A stretch of DNA of 64,000 bases from assembly GCA_021234535.1 (NCBI GenBank), contig SFZH01000008.1:1054001-1118000 (forward strand), in the 5' to 3' direction. Position 1 is the first letter of the stretch, and each line of letters begins with the position of its first letter. The notes beneath the pieces are model-generated. The model searched no databases and was not told the origin of the DNA. It saw nothing but the letters and a program-made list of their open reading frames with translations. Positions 51,461 to 61,605 of this stretch are shown here, in pieces. The stretch is from Stichopus chloronotus. Its lineage: Eukaryota; Echinodermata; Holothuroidea; Aspidochirotida; Stichopodidae. Made by a program: the position numbers and the translations under genes.

Positions 51461-54400
51461 CAAGAGTGTTAGTAGTGTTTGTTTTGTCCCATTCTCAGAA
51501 AAAAAATAACGAACCCTGAGTAAAATCTCCAATACAAACTAATTTAGCATTGACTCCATTCACGGTTGCGGCCATAAAGGTCTCACTTTATGAAATAGTT
51601 CGGTAATCTTTTCGAAGGGTATGACCTAGCAAAAAGCTTACACTTATGCGAACCTAAACCAAAGTTTGTTTTTTTTTGTAAGTACGTGTTGGTCCTTGAT
51701 TGATTTCGGTAGTGTGTACACTTTTCATAACCAATTATCCGAGGTCCGGGAAAAGGAACTTTATTAAAGCTGACTAGCCGCTTTTAAGTGGTTAGAACGT
51801 TCATAATGAACTTAATTTGATCAAATCAATTTTTCTATTAAATCTATATTAGGATTGATATCTAGTTGCTAAGCTTGACACAAGCAGTATGTTTTGTTGT
51901 TTCACTCATTTTGTATTTTTATTGTATAGATATTTCCGTGTATATAGTTGGACCATTGGGAAAATTGTCCATGATGAATATATACTGATAGCAGTATTGT
52001 TTCGTTTTCACCTGTAAAGAAAAAACACAGACCATTGCTCTCCATCGACGCTAGTTCATAGCTGATTATCTACAAATGTTCTCAAACCCAAGCAAGTGAA
52101 ATTTTAATCATGATAACGTCCAATGCTTTTCATAACTTTTCATAAACAAGTCTATCCAAAAGTGATTGGAAAGTTCACGGCTGGTGAACCACAACGAACT
52201 ATTTCATGAATGATGAGATTAACAGACAAACAGCCATATGTTGCGAACCACGTAATACTTTTCACCTTCATGTATTTACATATTTCAGTTTTTAAACACC
52301 TTAGGTTTCAAGTTCAAACAATCTGTATGAATCCTTGCTTGATTCAAATCACCCTCGTGTTATCCATATGGCAACTGAAACAGTTTGTTCTGAGTACTTT
52401 TTGTCAGACAAAGTAAGATAAAGTAACACATTCGTGATGTAAACAGGAGTATATAGCTAGTGTTACTAGTAGATTAGCTAACTATATGGATTGCATGCAT
52501 GCCAGGGCATTTATATGAGTAATGTGTAAAATTACTGCACAATGTGTTCATTCCAGGCACCTTGGACAAGAAGGCCTATATCTGTAAACCTAGGAATATG
52601 TGTTAAGTTTAATTAGGTAGGGATTTGGGTTATGTCATCCTGTCCACTTGTAAAGACATGTATTTCATCCAGTTCGATAAGACTAAATCGAATTTGAGAA
52701 GTTTAAAACAAACGGGAATGGTTCTGATTCACTTTGTATGAATAATTTCCAAACTTTATATCGCCAATATTTAAACATGTTTCGTCAGTACTAACATTTC
52801 ATGTCAATCGTAAACACACACAAAAAAAAATAAATAAATAAAATGTTGGTGTCGTCATTGATGCCCGCCAAAAAGCTTTGTTTTCTTTTTTACTTAGTTT
52901 GTTATAGACCTTAAATTGGAGGTTCATGTTTTTCTCCCGATTTTCTGGCGACTATGCAAACTCGCAAAGTATTAAAACTTTCGATTAAGTTATACGCAAT
53001 GTATTGATTCAAGAAACGTCGAGATAGAAACATGATTTAAGGAAGAAGTTGATCTTAAAGAATACGAAAGATCGAAACACAACTGCTTGTTTGGAAGCAT
53101 TAATAACATTTTTACCAGTTTAATCAAATGTTACAAAGTACGTCTTGGAGGGAAGAGATTTCGTCTGGCTTCTTCACCACAACGCAAATGAATTGCCCAA
53201 ATTTTCGGTACACACCATGAAGTTTTGCTTCCATAGGATACACCTAAAATAAAATTTGCCCTTTGGAAACTACTTTGCAAATACAAGTACAGACAATAAA
53301 CTTGGTATAGGAGAATCAGTTGAATGTAACCCTATGTATTTTCACTGTCTTTCAAAGTTGATGGTGTCTGGATCATTAAGTTCAATTGGCGATGATAAAT
53401 GATTCATTTTCGAGGTCAGTATTTTCCTAACTGTTTTCAATATTGTTTTCAAGATTGATAACACCCCTTTTAAGTTAAAGCCACTTTGGAAAGAGACGAT
53501 ATCATAGAGGGTAATGTATATACCCTTTAGCTGGCAATTTCCTACCTACACACCGCGTTCATTATTACAATACAAGCCAGACCTTATCAAAGGGAGCTAA
53601 TGCAAATATCTTATTGCAGTCGTAAATGAATACTTTGACTTTCATTTTACTGAGTGCTGTTTGATGTATGGTAACGTCACATTATCGTACTAAGACATCA
53701 TGAGAATCCAGTGCGGAATGGTACCAGATTTTCCATGCATGAAAGCACCATTACCATATTATTTTTCCACTCATTATTCTAACATATTATGCCAACATTG
53801 TTTATGGCCTATGATAGCATTCAGTCGCAGTCTGCAGTAATCAGTATAGTTTTTATTAAACAAGATTCCCATGCATACAGTAACATTTTCTAGCCGGCAC
53901 TGTTTGAACATCATGGAACTTACATGATAGTTTCCTTAGTTTCTTTAGAGGTTAGTTCTTTAGAGGATAATTTCTTTAAAGGCTGTAGCCTTTAAAGATG
54001 CCCATTAGGTAAGATCAGAGGAAATATATACTTAACAGTACTCGATGTATTATAATATATACATGCCGCTTCTATGCTTCAGTAGTACTGAATATGAGTT
54101 GTACTAAATATGAGTTGGTAATCGCCTGACTACCTGTCTTTGTTCTTCTTTAGTGTTTCTGGGAAGAGACAGTAGAGGAAAAGAAAACACCTGTCACAAA
54201 ATCTGAAAGAGAACCATGCACTCATCCGGATATTTGAATATGAAATCTGTCTCAACATTTTTGTTGGCCCTACAAAATTAAGAAAGCATAGCAGTAAGCA
54301 TAGCATCACCGTTACTAATCAAACAGCCCAATTGGAATGGATATGAACACTCATCTAGGAAAAAATAGGGCGTAAACATATTAGACGAAATTTGACTTTC

Positions 54401-55175
54401 AATGACAAATTTTCAACTCATATTCCAGCTTTAAATAAAGAATACTATACTACATGCATACGCTACTCGAAGTACCTTCATGTTATCTGACGTGTATTTA
54501 GGTTGCATTTACCTCCTTGACGGATACCCACGCTCTGCGTCGACGTTCTTATTCTTCTAAACTTCAACCAGGAACTAAATGACACTGGATTTGCTTGAAG
54601 CCAATTGGCTGGAAAACGAGCCAGTAAAAAAGAAAAAGAGCACAGCAAACACAAATGTTATATATGAATATTCATGGCGTCACGAAAATTATTGTTTTTT
54701 TTTGTTTTAAATGATATTTTATCACTCTCAATAACGTGTGGTTTGGAACAGCTGCATAAAGATATATCAGTAAACAGGTGACGCAGTTTATGGCAGTCAA
54801 ACATTAAATCATATTAAGGTGTATCAGAACAATTTGTGAGGCTCTTTTAAAGGGGGGGGGGGGCGGTCGCTACGTTGTAGATTTTTATCCATGCAGACAA
54901 TAGTGAAACAAAAGTACACCCCCCTCCCGTTAGACAACACAACCTACGTATCCCTTCGTAACGGAACTAGCCTGGTCGACGTTTACCATTTCAAGAACAC
55001 TCGTAGAGGACATAATTTGTTTTTAAATTTTGCATGGGCATGACCTCACATTAATTCCGAAATGATATATACCACGTTATTTCTGTCACTGGTTACTATT
55101 AATAGTCAACTATAACATCTTTCTATTTGCTGTCCTGAACGCTTTAATAGACAATGTCAGAGATACATCAAACTC
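51461..55175. other. Intergenic between tandem genes 2 and 3, left part
   Basis: No coding feature was seen. AATAAA repeats at 52829-52840 could end a long gene 2 transcript. A G12 run lies at 54852-54863. Confidence 0.45.
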
Positions 55176-55179
55176 ATAC

Positions 55180-55640
55180 ACCCATTGCTTCTTTTCAATG
55201 TGTCATGATCTCCTCCTTGATGGTAATTCGGATGACGTTCAAACTGGGGTAGGTGCATGGGTATAAGTTGTAGTGTCCGCCGGACCGATGACGTTATACG
55301 TTAGAGGTCAAAGGGCAACTGGCCATGAAAACGAAAAACACATTTTAAGCAGTTACCTATATGTTTCAATGTCCTATACAGTTATAAATTACCAAATATG
55401 GACAGTAGACGATTCATGACATTGTTTTAAAATAAGGAAGACGTCACGAGGTCAAAGGTCTCGTGGTTAAAGGTCGAACTGGCAAAAAGGGTGTCAAGAT
55501 CTCCTCCTAGGGAGTAAGTCGGATGAACTTCAAACTTAGAAGTGGGGGGGGGGGGGAGAGGTATGTTCCTGGGTATGAGATGGGATGTTCGCCTAACCAA
55601 TGATGTCATAGGCCAAGGTCAAAGGTCACGGTTGCTGTAT
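55180..55640 (+). repeat. Tandem repeat of about 290 bp with GGTCA motifs, two copies
   Basis: Two units share GATCTCCTCC, AGTAAKTCGGATGA, TTCAAACT, GGGTATRAG, CCRATGAYGT and AGGTCAAAGG; equivalent points lie about 290 bp apart (55207 and 55498). A perfect AGGTCAAAGGTCA is at 55616-55628 and a one-mismatch version at 55449-55461. A G13 run is at 55544-55556. The vocabulary resembles the 37.7-38.2 kb array. Confidence 0.7.
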
Positions 55641-56170
55641 TGCATAATACAGTGTGTTAAATGCTTGCAGTTCATGATATCAACATGGCTTTTACATCTT
55701 TGCCTTCCATGAATGTGGCACAGTATTTCACCCTGTTCAACCATGTCCTTGGCTGAATGATTATGTCTGCTATACCTAGCAATGTCATTTCCCATTAGAT
55801 GATAGGCTAATACCTTCATTCAGTGTATATTTACAGCATTTATATACATAGGCCTACGAGACACCTGTGCCAGAACTCGAGATATTTACGTACTGTGAAG
55901 TAAATGTTGAACCACAAATACCCAACGAGCTTTTCAGAGTATTACAAAACATCCAAAGTGACTGGGCGTGCGGATCTGAGGAATACATACTGTGACCTGC
56001 TCGCATTTACTTTTGACACATTCGATTTCTAGGCCCATCTGTACGCGCATGCAGGTATTTGTGCCGTTCGATGCATACGCTGTGTATTGTACGAGACTCA
56101 CTCCTATCCACAACACCACCAACCCTCACATGATATCATACTTGTTTTTCCCTTCCCGAGAGGTACCTAA

Positions 56171-56458
56171 CCTAACCACTGTGGTATATCTGGCTATCAA
56201 GTCATGTTCTATCGTAGAGAAAAGGTCTTCTCGAAGCATGATGTTAGCACAATATTGGAAATTCTGTGAGGACTAAGTGCACAGCAAGCAATTGGAATCC
56301 CTGATGAATACCGTGGCAGGTCAGAGAGCTTTGAACTAGAGGCTACAAGAAATGATGGGTATCGAATTATCATGCAAAATGATAGGGATGGCATGAGCAA
56401 CGTCGTGGATTACCCACTTATTTGTATTGCTGATGTTAACTCACATACTCAGAAGTAA
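56171..56458 (+). pseudogene. Reading-frame relic upstream of gene 3
   Basis: The frame is open from 56171 to TGA 56267-56269 (32 codons) and then for 62 codons to TAA 56456-56458. The residues look protein-like on both sides of the stop (YRREKVFSKHDVSTILEIL, then IPDEYRGRSESFELEATR and NVVDYPLICIADVN). CGA to TGA decay of an arginine codon would explain the single stop. The family is not recognised and nothing similar lies before gene 2. The overlapping minus-strand frame (56209-56400) looks less plausible. Confidence 0.3.
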
Positions 56459-56499
56459 AGATCTTCTATGAATCCTACTATTGACGTCTACAATGGCAG

Positions 56500-56663
56500 T
56501 GACTTGTCTTACAAGTGGTTCAACTGAAAAATCATTTTCGTGGATTTGGTAAATTTGAAACCAGGAAGGTGGTACTAGTTTTGGTCCTTTTCCTGGACGG
56601 TGCTTGTTTCTCTAATGTGACTCGGGGTATAAATACATAGATAAGAAACCATTAACTTCATTC
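56500..56663 (+). promoter_or_regulatory. Promoter of gene 3, conserved with gene 2
   Basis: TATAAATA starts at 56628, and a TCATTC initiator has its A at 56660, 32 bases downstream as in gene 2. Upstream conserved blocks include CTTACAAGTGGTT, AAATTTGAAACCAGGAAG and GTACTAGTTTTGG. The predicted 5' UTR is about 286 bases. Confidence 0.7.
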
Positions 56664-56945
56664 AAGTCAGAGTTTCAATTTGGTAGTTTGTGATTATGTA
56701 TTTTTTTCTGAGATATTAAGAAATCTTTTAACGTTCACAGCTTTCTAATAACGTCTAGAATGACAAGAAGAGTTGAGGACGCTTGGATGATCTGAAAGTT
56801 GAGGTTATCCATTCAGATACATTATTAGACTGATTAAAAGCTTTATTTAACTTCGACGGTGTGAAATATTTCTTCCTAAAACTATTTCTTCTTTCAATTT
56901 TCCTGTCCAGTCTGCTAAACGCATCATACCAAAAGGTATCAGAGA

Positions 56946-58403
56946 ATGTGTACCTCATGGGTTTTGCTGATTTACATTTTTGGGCAACTCGTAAATGTTT
57001 GCCCTCAGTCCAGTCAAGAAAAATCCATAAAAATAGAAAGTGATGATGTAGACGAATATGCTTCCATTACACTTAGGTGTGCCGCAAATGTATCGAGAAC
57101 AAACGAATCATTCCAATGGATTCTAAACGACACCGTAATTGCCACCAACTATGCAGATGAAAGAGGGGGCATTGCTGGCCAAAGATGGCGTTTCGGAGCA
57201 TACACTGCTACCCTGACACAGAAGGGAAAGAACGGCAGGGTTTTCACGTTGCATATTTCCAACTCATTGCGTTCTAATACAGGTCAGTGGAGTTGTCGAG
57301 TCAACGGCACAGCTTCAAGTAAAATTGTTGTTAAAGTTAGAGTTCTGTACAAGCCGGATAGTATGTACCCTATGTGCAAGAAAAATGAAACTGGCACACT
57401 AGGCCTACAATGTACCACCCAAAAAGGGAAACCACAGGTGAGCTTGAAGTGGCTTGCCTTCGACCAGACTATTTTAATGGGCACAAAAGTGACGGAGGAA
57501 AATATCATCCATTACCGTGTCAGTAACGCCTCGCTCATCCCTCCAATCCACCAAAGCGATTCTCTAACCTGTCAAATGAAGCAAGAAAAGTTCGATGAAG
57601 TCAGAAGATGTTCCGTATCGAGTCTCGATATTTATTCTGTTGCCTCTATTACTCTATCGAGAATAGTTGATCAGCTTAATGGTTTTATCTGTACTGTAAC
57701 TCCCTCTAGATTCTCCGAATATCTCCGTTGGGAAATTGGGACAGACCAATTGTCCCCAGAAGAAAAGAATCTTGGAGCCAATGGGACTCAAGTGATATTT
57801 CATAACATTGACTCCAAATGGAATGGAACGATAATCAAATGCGTGTTGAAATGGGGAGCTTGGAACGACACCCACGAAATAGAATACTTATTAGTGGATA
57901 ATCCTACCACTGTTCTTCCATTGACATCAACAAACACTCCAGAAGAAAACTTAAAACCTGAAAACACGCCAACTGAAGTTCCTGATAGCGAAGGAGATAG
58001 CAAAAGGCCAACAAATAGAGTTATACCTCCCAGTGAAAGGAACACAAGTAGTATTAATCCGACTGTAGATAGTGGAATAGAAATGTTTTCTGCCATCTCT
58101 GCAACTATCTTTTCAACCAACAAGTTAGTGACCTCAACCGGATCAACGAAAGCTCCAGAGAAAAACATGAAACGTGCAATTACTTCAACTAAAATTTCTG
58201 ATAACGAGACAGACGCTTTTACGATTACTTCTATTGTCTTTTCTACCAATGAGTTGATGGACTCTCCCGCGACTGCCTTTTCTTTTTCTGGTGCCCTGCT
58301 TATTATTTTAGTCGTAGTTATTTTAGCTGTGGTGGTACTTTTGAGCGTGATGTTTTGTCTTTGGCGTTCAAAAAAGGATTCCCCAAAGGCTACTGTTGTT
58401 TGA
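56946..58403 (+). CDS. Intronless three-Ig-domain type I membrane protein (gene 3)
   Basis: The frame has 485 codons in one exon. The start at 56946 is chosen because the signal peptide (VLLIYIFGQLVNVCPQ) aligns with gene 2. Ig1 has Cys45, Trp58 and NTGQWSC ending at Cys117. Ig2 has Cys156, Trp169 and Cys209, with outer cysteines 144 (YPMC) and 222 (RRC). Ig3 has Cys249, Trp262 and Cys299. The stalk (about 319-448) is roughly 45 residues longer than in gene 2 and carries an internal duplication: the segment near TPEENLKPENTPTEV resembles APEKNMKRAITSTKI, each followed by DSEGD or DNETD. A transmembrane helix (about 449-471) precedes a 14-residue tail ending ATVV, a class I PDZ-binding form. 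Inferred role: surface recognition receptor. The 57595-57993 block is almost identical to gene 2. An upstream 60-codon frame (56861-57043) overlaps the start. AATAAA at 58979 is a possible polyadenylation signal. Confidence 0.87.
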   Translation: MCTSWVLLIYIFGQLVNVCPQSSQEKSIKIESDDVDEYASITLRCAANVSRTNESFQWILNDTVIATNYADERGGIAGQRWRFGAYTATLTQKGKNGRVFTLHISNSLRSNTGQWSCRVNGTASSKIVVKVRVLYKPDSMYPMCKKNETGTLGLQCTTQKGKPQVSLKWLAFDQTILMGTKVTEENIIHYRVSNASLIPPIHQSDSLTCQMKQEKFDEVRRCSVSSLDIYSVASITLSRIVDQLNGFICTVTPSRFSEYLRWEIGTDQLSPEEKNLGANGTQVIFHNIDSKWNGTIIKCVLKWGAWNDTHEIEYLLVDNPTTVLPLTSTNTPEENLKPENTPTEVPDSEGDSKRPTNRVIPPSERNTSSINPTVDSGIEMFSAISATIFSTNKLVTSTGSTKAPEKNMKRAITSTKISDNETDAFTITSIVFSTNELMDSPATAFSFSGALLIILVVVILAVVVLLSVMFCLWRSKKDSPKATVV

Positions 58404-60830
58404 CGAGATGTCACATTTCTGTCCCATTCGCAAGGATAATTAACACTGAAATGCTTAATCCATTGAAACGAAAACGGATAAGGTTTGAAATTCATAAAAC
58501 GTTGAGTTTGTGATCTCAGGAATACCTCTGAGATGTGACAATAATAGTGTATAGTCTTGACTAACATGAAGTATGTATGATGCCTCAGATCTATTTTGTA
58601 AAGTGAACATTGATGTGAAACGACCATCAATTCTCATCGGACACCAATTTTTATAACGAAGGTAAGAAGCTTAATGTTATATCCAGAGCATTGTTGATAT
58701 CGCTAACGCTACCTTTGTGTGTAACACCTAGTGATGATACATGTACGAAATGCAACCAAGATTTAAAGTTCAAACTGGAGCAATAATTAATTCATACTAC
58801 GATCTATTTTAAGATTTTAATCTGATAAAATTCATATATCAAAAACATATCTGGATATTTTACCCGCATGGTACACTGATACGCAAACATCACATGTCAG
58901 GGTGTCTATCCGTCGTCTCGAGAAAAAAGATAAAAAAAACATTTCCCATATCATGTGAGGACTGACTGATTGGATTTGAATAAATACATATTAAACTCAA
59001 CAGACTTTTTAACTCTTACCCCCAGAAAAATAAAGAAAAGCTTGGAATTGTACTCAGGAATTGGAGGTACAAATCAACAGGATGTAGTTAAATGTTTCGC
59101 GTAATAGTCAGAATGTTCCTTACGATAATAGGGTATAGTATCGGTTAATAGGTCTTTCAAACAGGATATATGCTGGCATTTTTCCGGTATTCAGTACCTT
59201 TTAATCACCGATAGAAATTACAGAACGAGTTGAAAGGACTTCGCGTTGCTGATGTTGTTTTCGTTCTCATTTTACCAAGTTTATTCATTCTTAATATACC
59301 GGACTTTTGTTTTCCTTTAAATGTCATACGCTTGAAATCAGTAACGCTGTCATACTAGAATGTTAAATTCATTGAAGGGTGACTTCACTCTTATAATAGG
59401 TTAAACCGAGGAAAAAAATGTCACACGGTCAGAATGTGTGCTTTTACGCACAATACAGTATTTTTCACAGAGTAAAGCAACGTGACAAGATGTCTGAGGA
59501 AGTCAAACCGTGGCGCATGTTGCCTGAGAGGGATGGGGGGCAACTGGTGGTGCATTAACAAAACTAGTAAAATTACGAGACACTTGATTGAAATGCTACC
59601 CATTGAATCTTGTGCAGAGGCATATTCCGAAACACCTTAAACATGATTATGATGAGTCATGGCTGAGGAATGATGGCTGTGGAATAAAGGCTATCAAGGA
59701 TTTAAGAAAAGACGACTTAGATTTCTAATGAAAGCTGTAAATATCCAGCATATGTTTCAAAGCTCTTTCCTCTATATGGTACAAGGGTTCATTGTGTAAA
59801 TACTTAGTAATGTCATATGTACGTAGTGCGCCGTTGTTTCATAGTTTTTTTTTTTTCTCTACAAAGTCTAAATCCTGCTTATTGAGACTGGTTTTACTCA
59901 TCATTGCATGTTTTCAAAAAAATCGTTTTGAACAAATGATAACAATGAAATTGTTCAGCATTTCGGAGGTTATTCACCGTTGCCTTATTACGGTCCAGGT
60001 ATTTGTGACGTTTGCATTTGTAGGCCCTCTACAGCCATAATATAGCCATCACGTGGTACACACTTACGTCAGGAGACACACGACATCGAAACATTTTACA
60101 CATTGCCTACACGAATAAAAACCCGTTCATATTACACATAAAAAAACTGTTCATATAACTAGTGATTGAGCATGGATAATGTCAATGCAATGGAGAATAG
60201 AGGGCGTTTTCTCCTTTGATCTGCTGACAATTTTTTTTTTTTTTACATTAATTGGTGATTCGATGGAAAGTCATTACATTATTTTCTCTAAAGAACTGAA
60301 TTAAGTATTGATTGAATTGTATCCTTCTCCATGTGCGATATGTCTTTCATATTACATAGCATTCAAGTACAACGCTCATATGGTAACAAGGGCGCCATTA
60401 ATTTTTATAGAAACTCGTGTCGAAAGCTTGCCAATCTAACGCCGATTCACACATACTAAACATGATGTACTAAACACGTTAGCAGTAGCGTTTCTCAACA
60501 TACTCTCCAAAATACTTGCTCAAATTTTCAAAACATCTAAACTGGCCGAAACAACAAGACAAACATTTCAAGTAGAAGAACCACAATAAAATCAGTGTTA
60601 TAGTTATTTTCTCGTACAGGAAAATCTGAAATATTCTATGGAGTAAAAAGATTTCATTCAAATAACGCTGTCGGTTTGTCGGTAAAAAATAGTGATACGT
60701 ATACATGTTACAGCATTCGTGTATAACATTTACCCGGCAGTGAGGGCGTGAAAATACAGATTGTGGCTGGCAACACTGAGTTGTTTGCATGGCTAGTGTT
60801 ATTTTACTTACCAACTCTGTAGGAGAATGT
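58404..60830. other. 3' flank of gene 3, no further gene seen
   Basis: Possible polyadenylation signals lie at 58979-58984 and 59029-59034. Otherwise the frames are short and unrecognised. Confidence 0.45.
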
Positions 60831-60834
60831 AGCA

Positions 60835-61605
60835 ACCACTTTTGTCGCAGAAGTCGCACACGTTTGTCGCAGACAAGGAAATCCCTTTTATCTCAGAACA
60901 CCAACCACTTTTGTCCCATGTCATAGGTGGCATAAATATCACTGAATGCTTAAAGAAACTTCTGAGTACAGGCAAGGGGAACAATTTCGAGGGTCATAAA
61001 ATTTGGTGTTCTTTCATCGCTACTCATCCCCTTACTCTAAATAATTTTGCCTGTAAACTACGTATTAATAGTTCAGTTAAAAACTATAACTAAGATATAA
61101 ATCAAAGGTTGGTGAGGGACGGATTTTGCCCGTCTTACATGTATATCTCTCAAATGACTCTCGAGATTGGCAACTTCTCTTACCTTTTTCTTTAAAGTAA
61201 AAATTAAAGAAAATCTTGTCAAAACTAATAATTTTGCAAGTCATAGCAAATTTAAAGGAAGTTAAGGCAAACTTTGTCGTCACAAAGAGAGAAAACAGCG
61301 CCCCAACGAACCATTCCATACAGAAATAAGAGTTCTTTATTTTTTTGTCACCCAAACCGAAGTTGTTGCACGTATTCTCAGCAGATGCTCGAGATATTTA
61401 AATCTGATAATTTCAGTTATGATTGCGACAAAATTGGTTGATGTTCTGCGACAGAAGCGGTGAGTTCATCTACAACAAAAGTGGGCGATTTCTGCCTCAA
61501 AAGTAGTGATCTATGCTTTCTGGGACAACTCGAATGTGGATGATGTCTGCAACAAAAGTAGTGAACTGCCACAAAAGTGGTGAACTGAGACAAAAGTGTT
61601 TACTG
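60835..61605. repeat. Region bounded by inverted clusters of CCACTTTTGTCGCAG
   Basis: At the left (60835-60916) CCACTTTTGTCGCAG and variants occur three times on the plus strand. At the right (61429-61599) the reverse forms (TGCAACAAAAGTAGTGAACTG, CCACAAAAGTGGTG, GAGACAAAAGTG) occur at least six times. The middle (about 60920-61425) lacks the motif. This layout of inverted subterminal repeat clusters suggests a non-autonomous transposon, but no clean terminus or target duplication was found. Confidence 0.5.

Noticed and set aside
57800..58630. 276-codon minus frame antisense to gene 3
   Set aside because: A shadow of the coding strand: it overlaps Ig3, stalk and membrane sequence in reverse and has no domain of its own. 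A similar shadow exists at gene 2.
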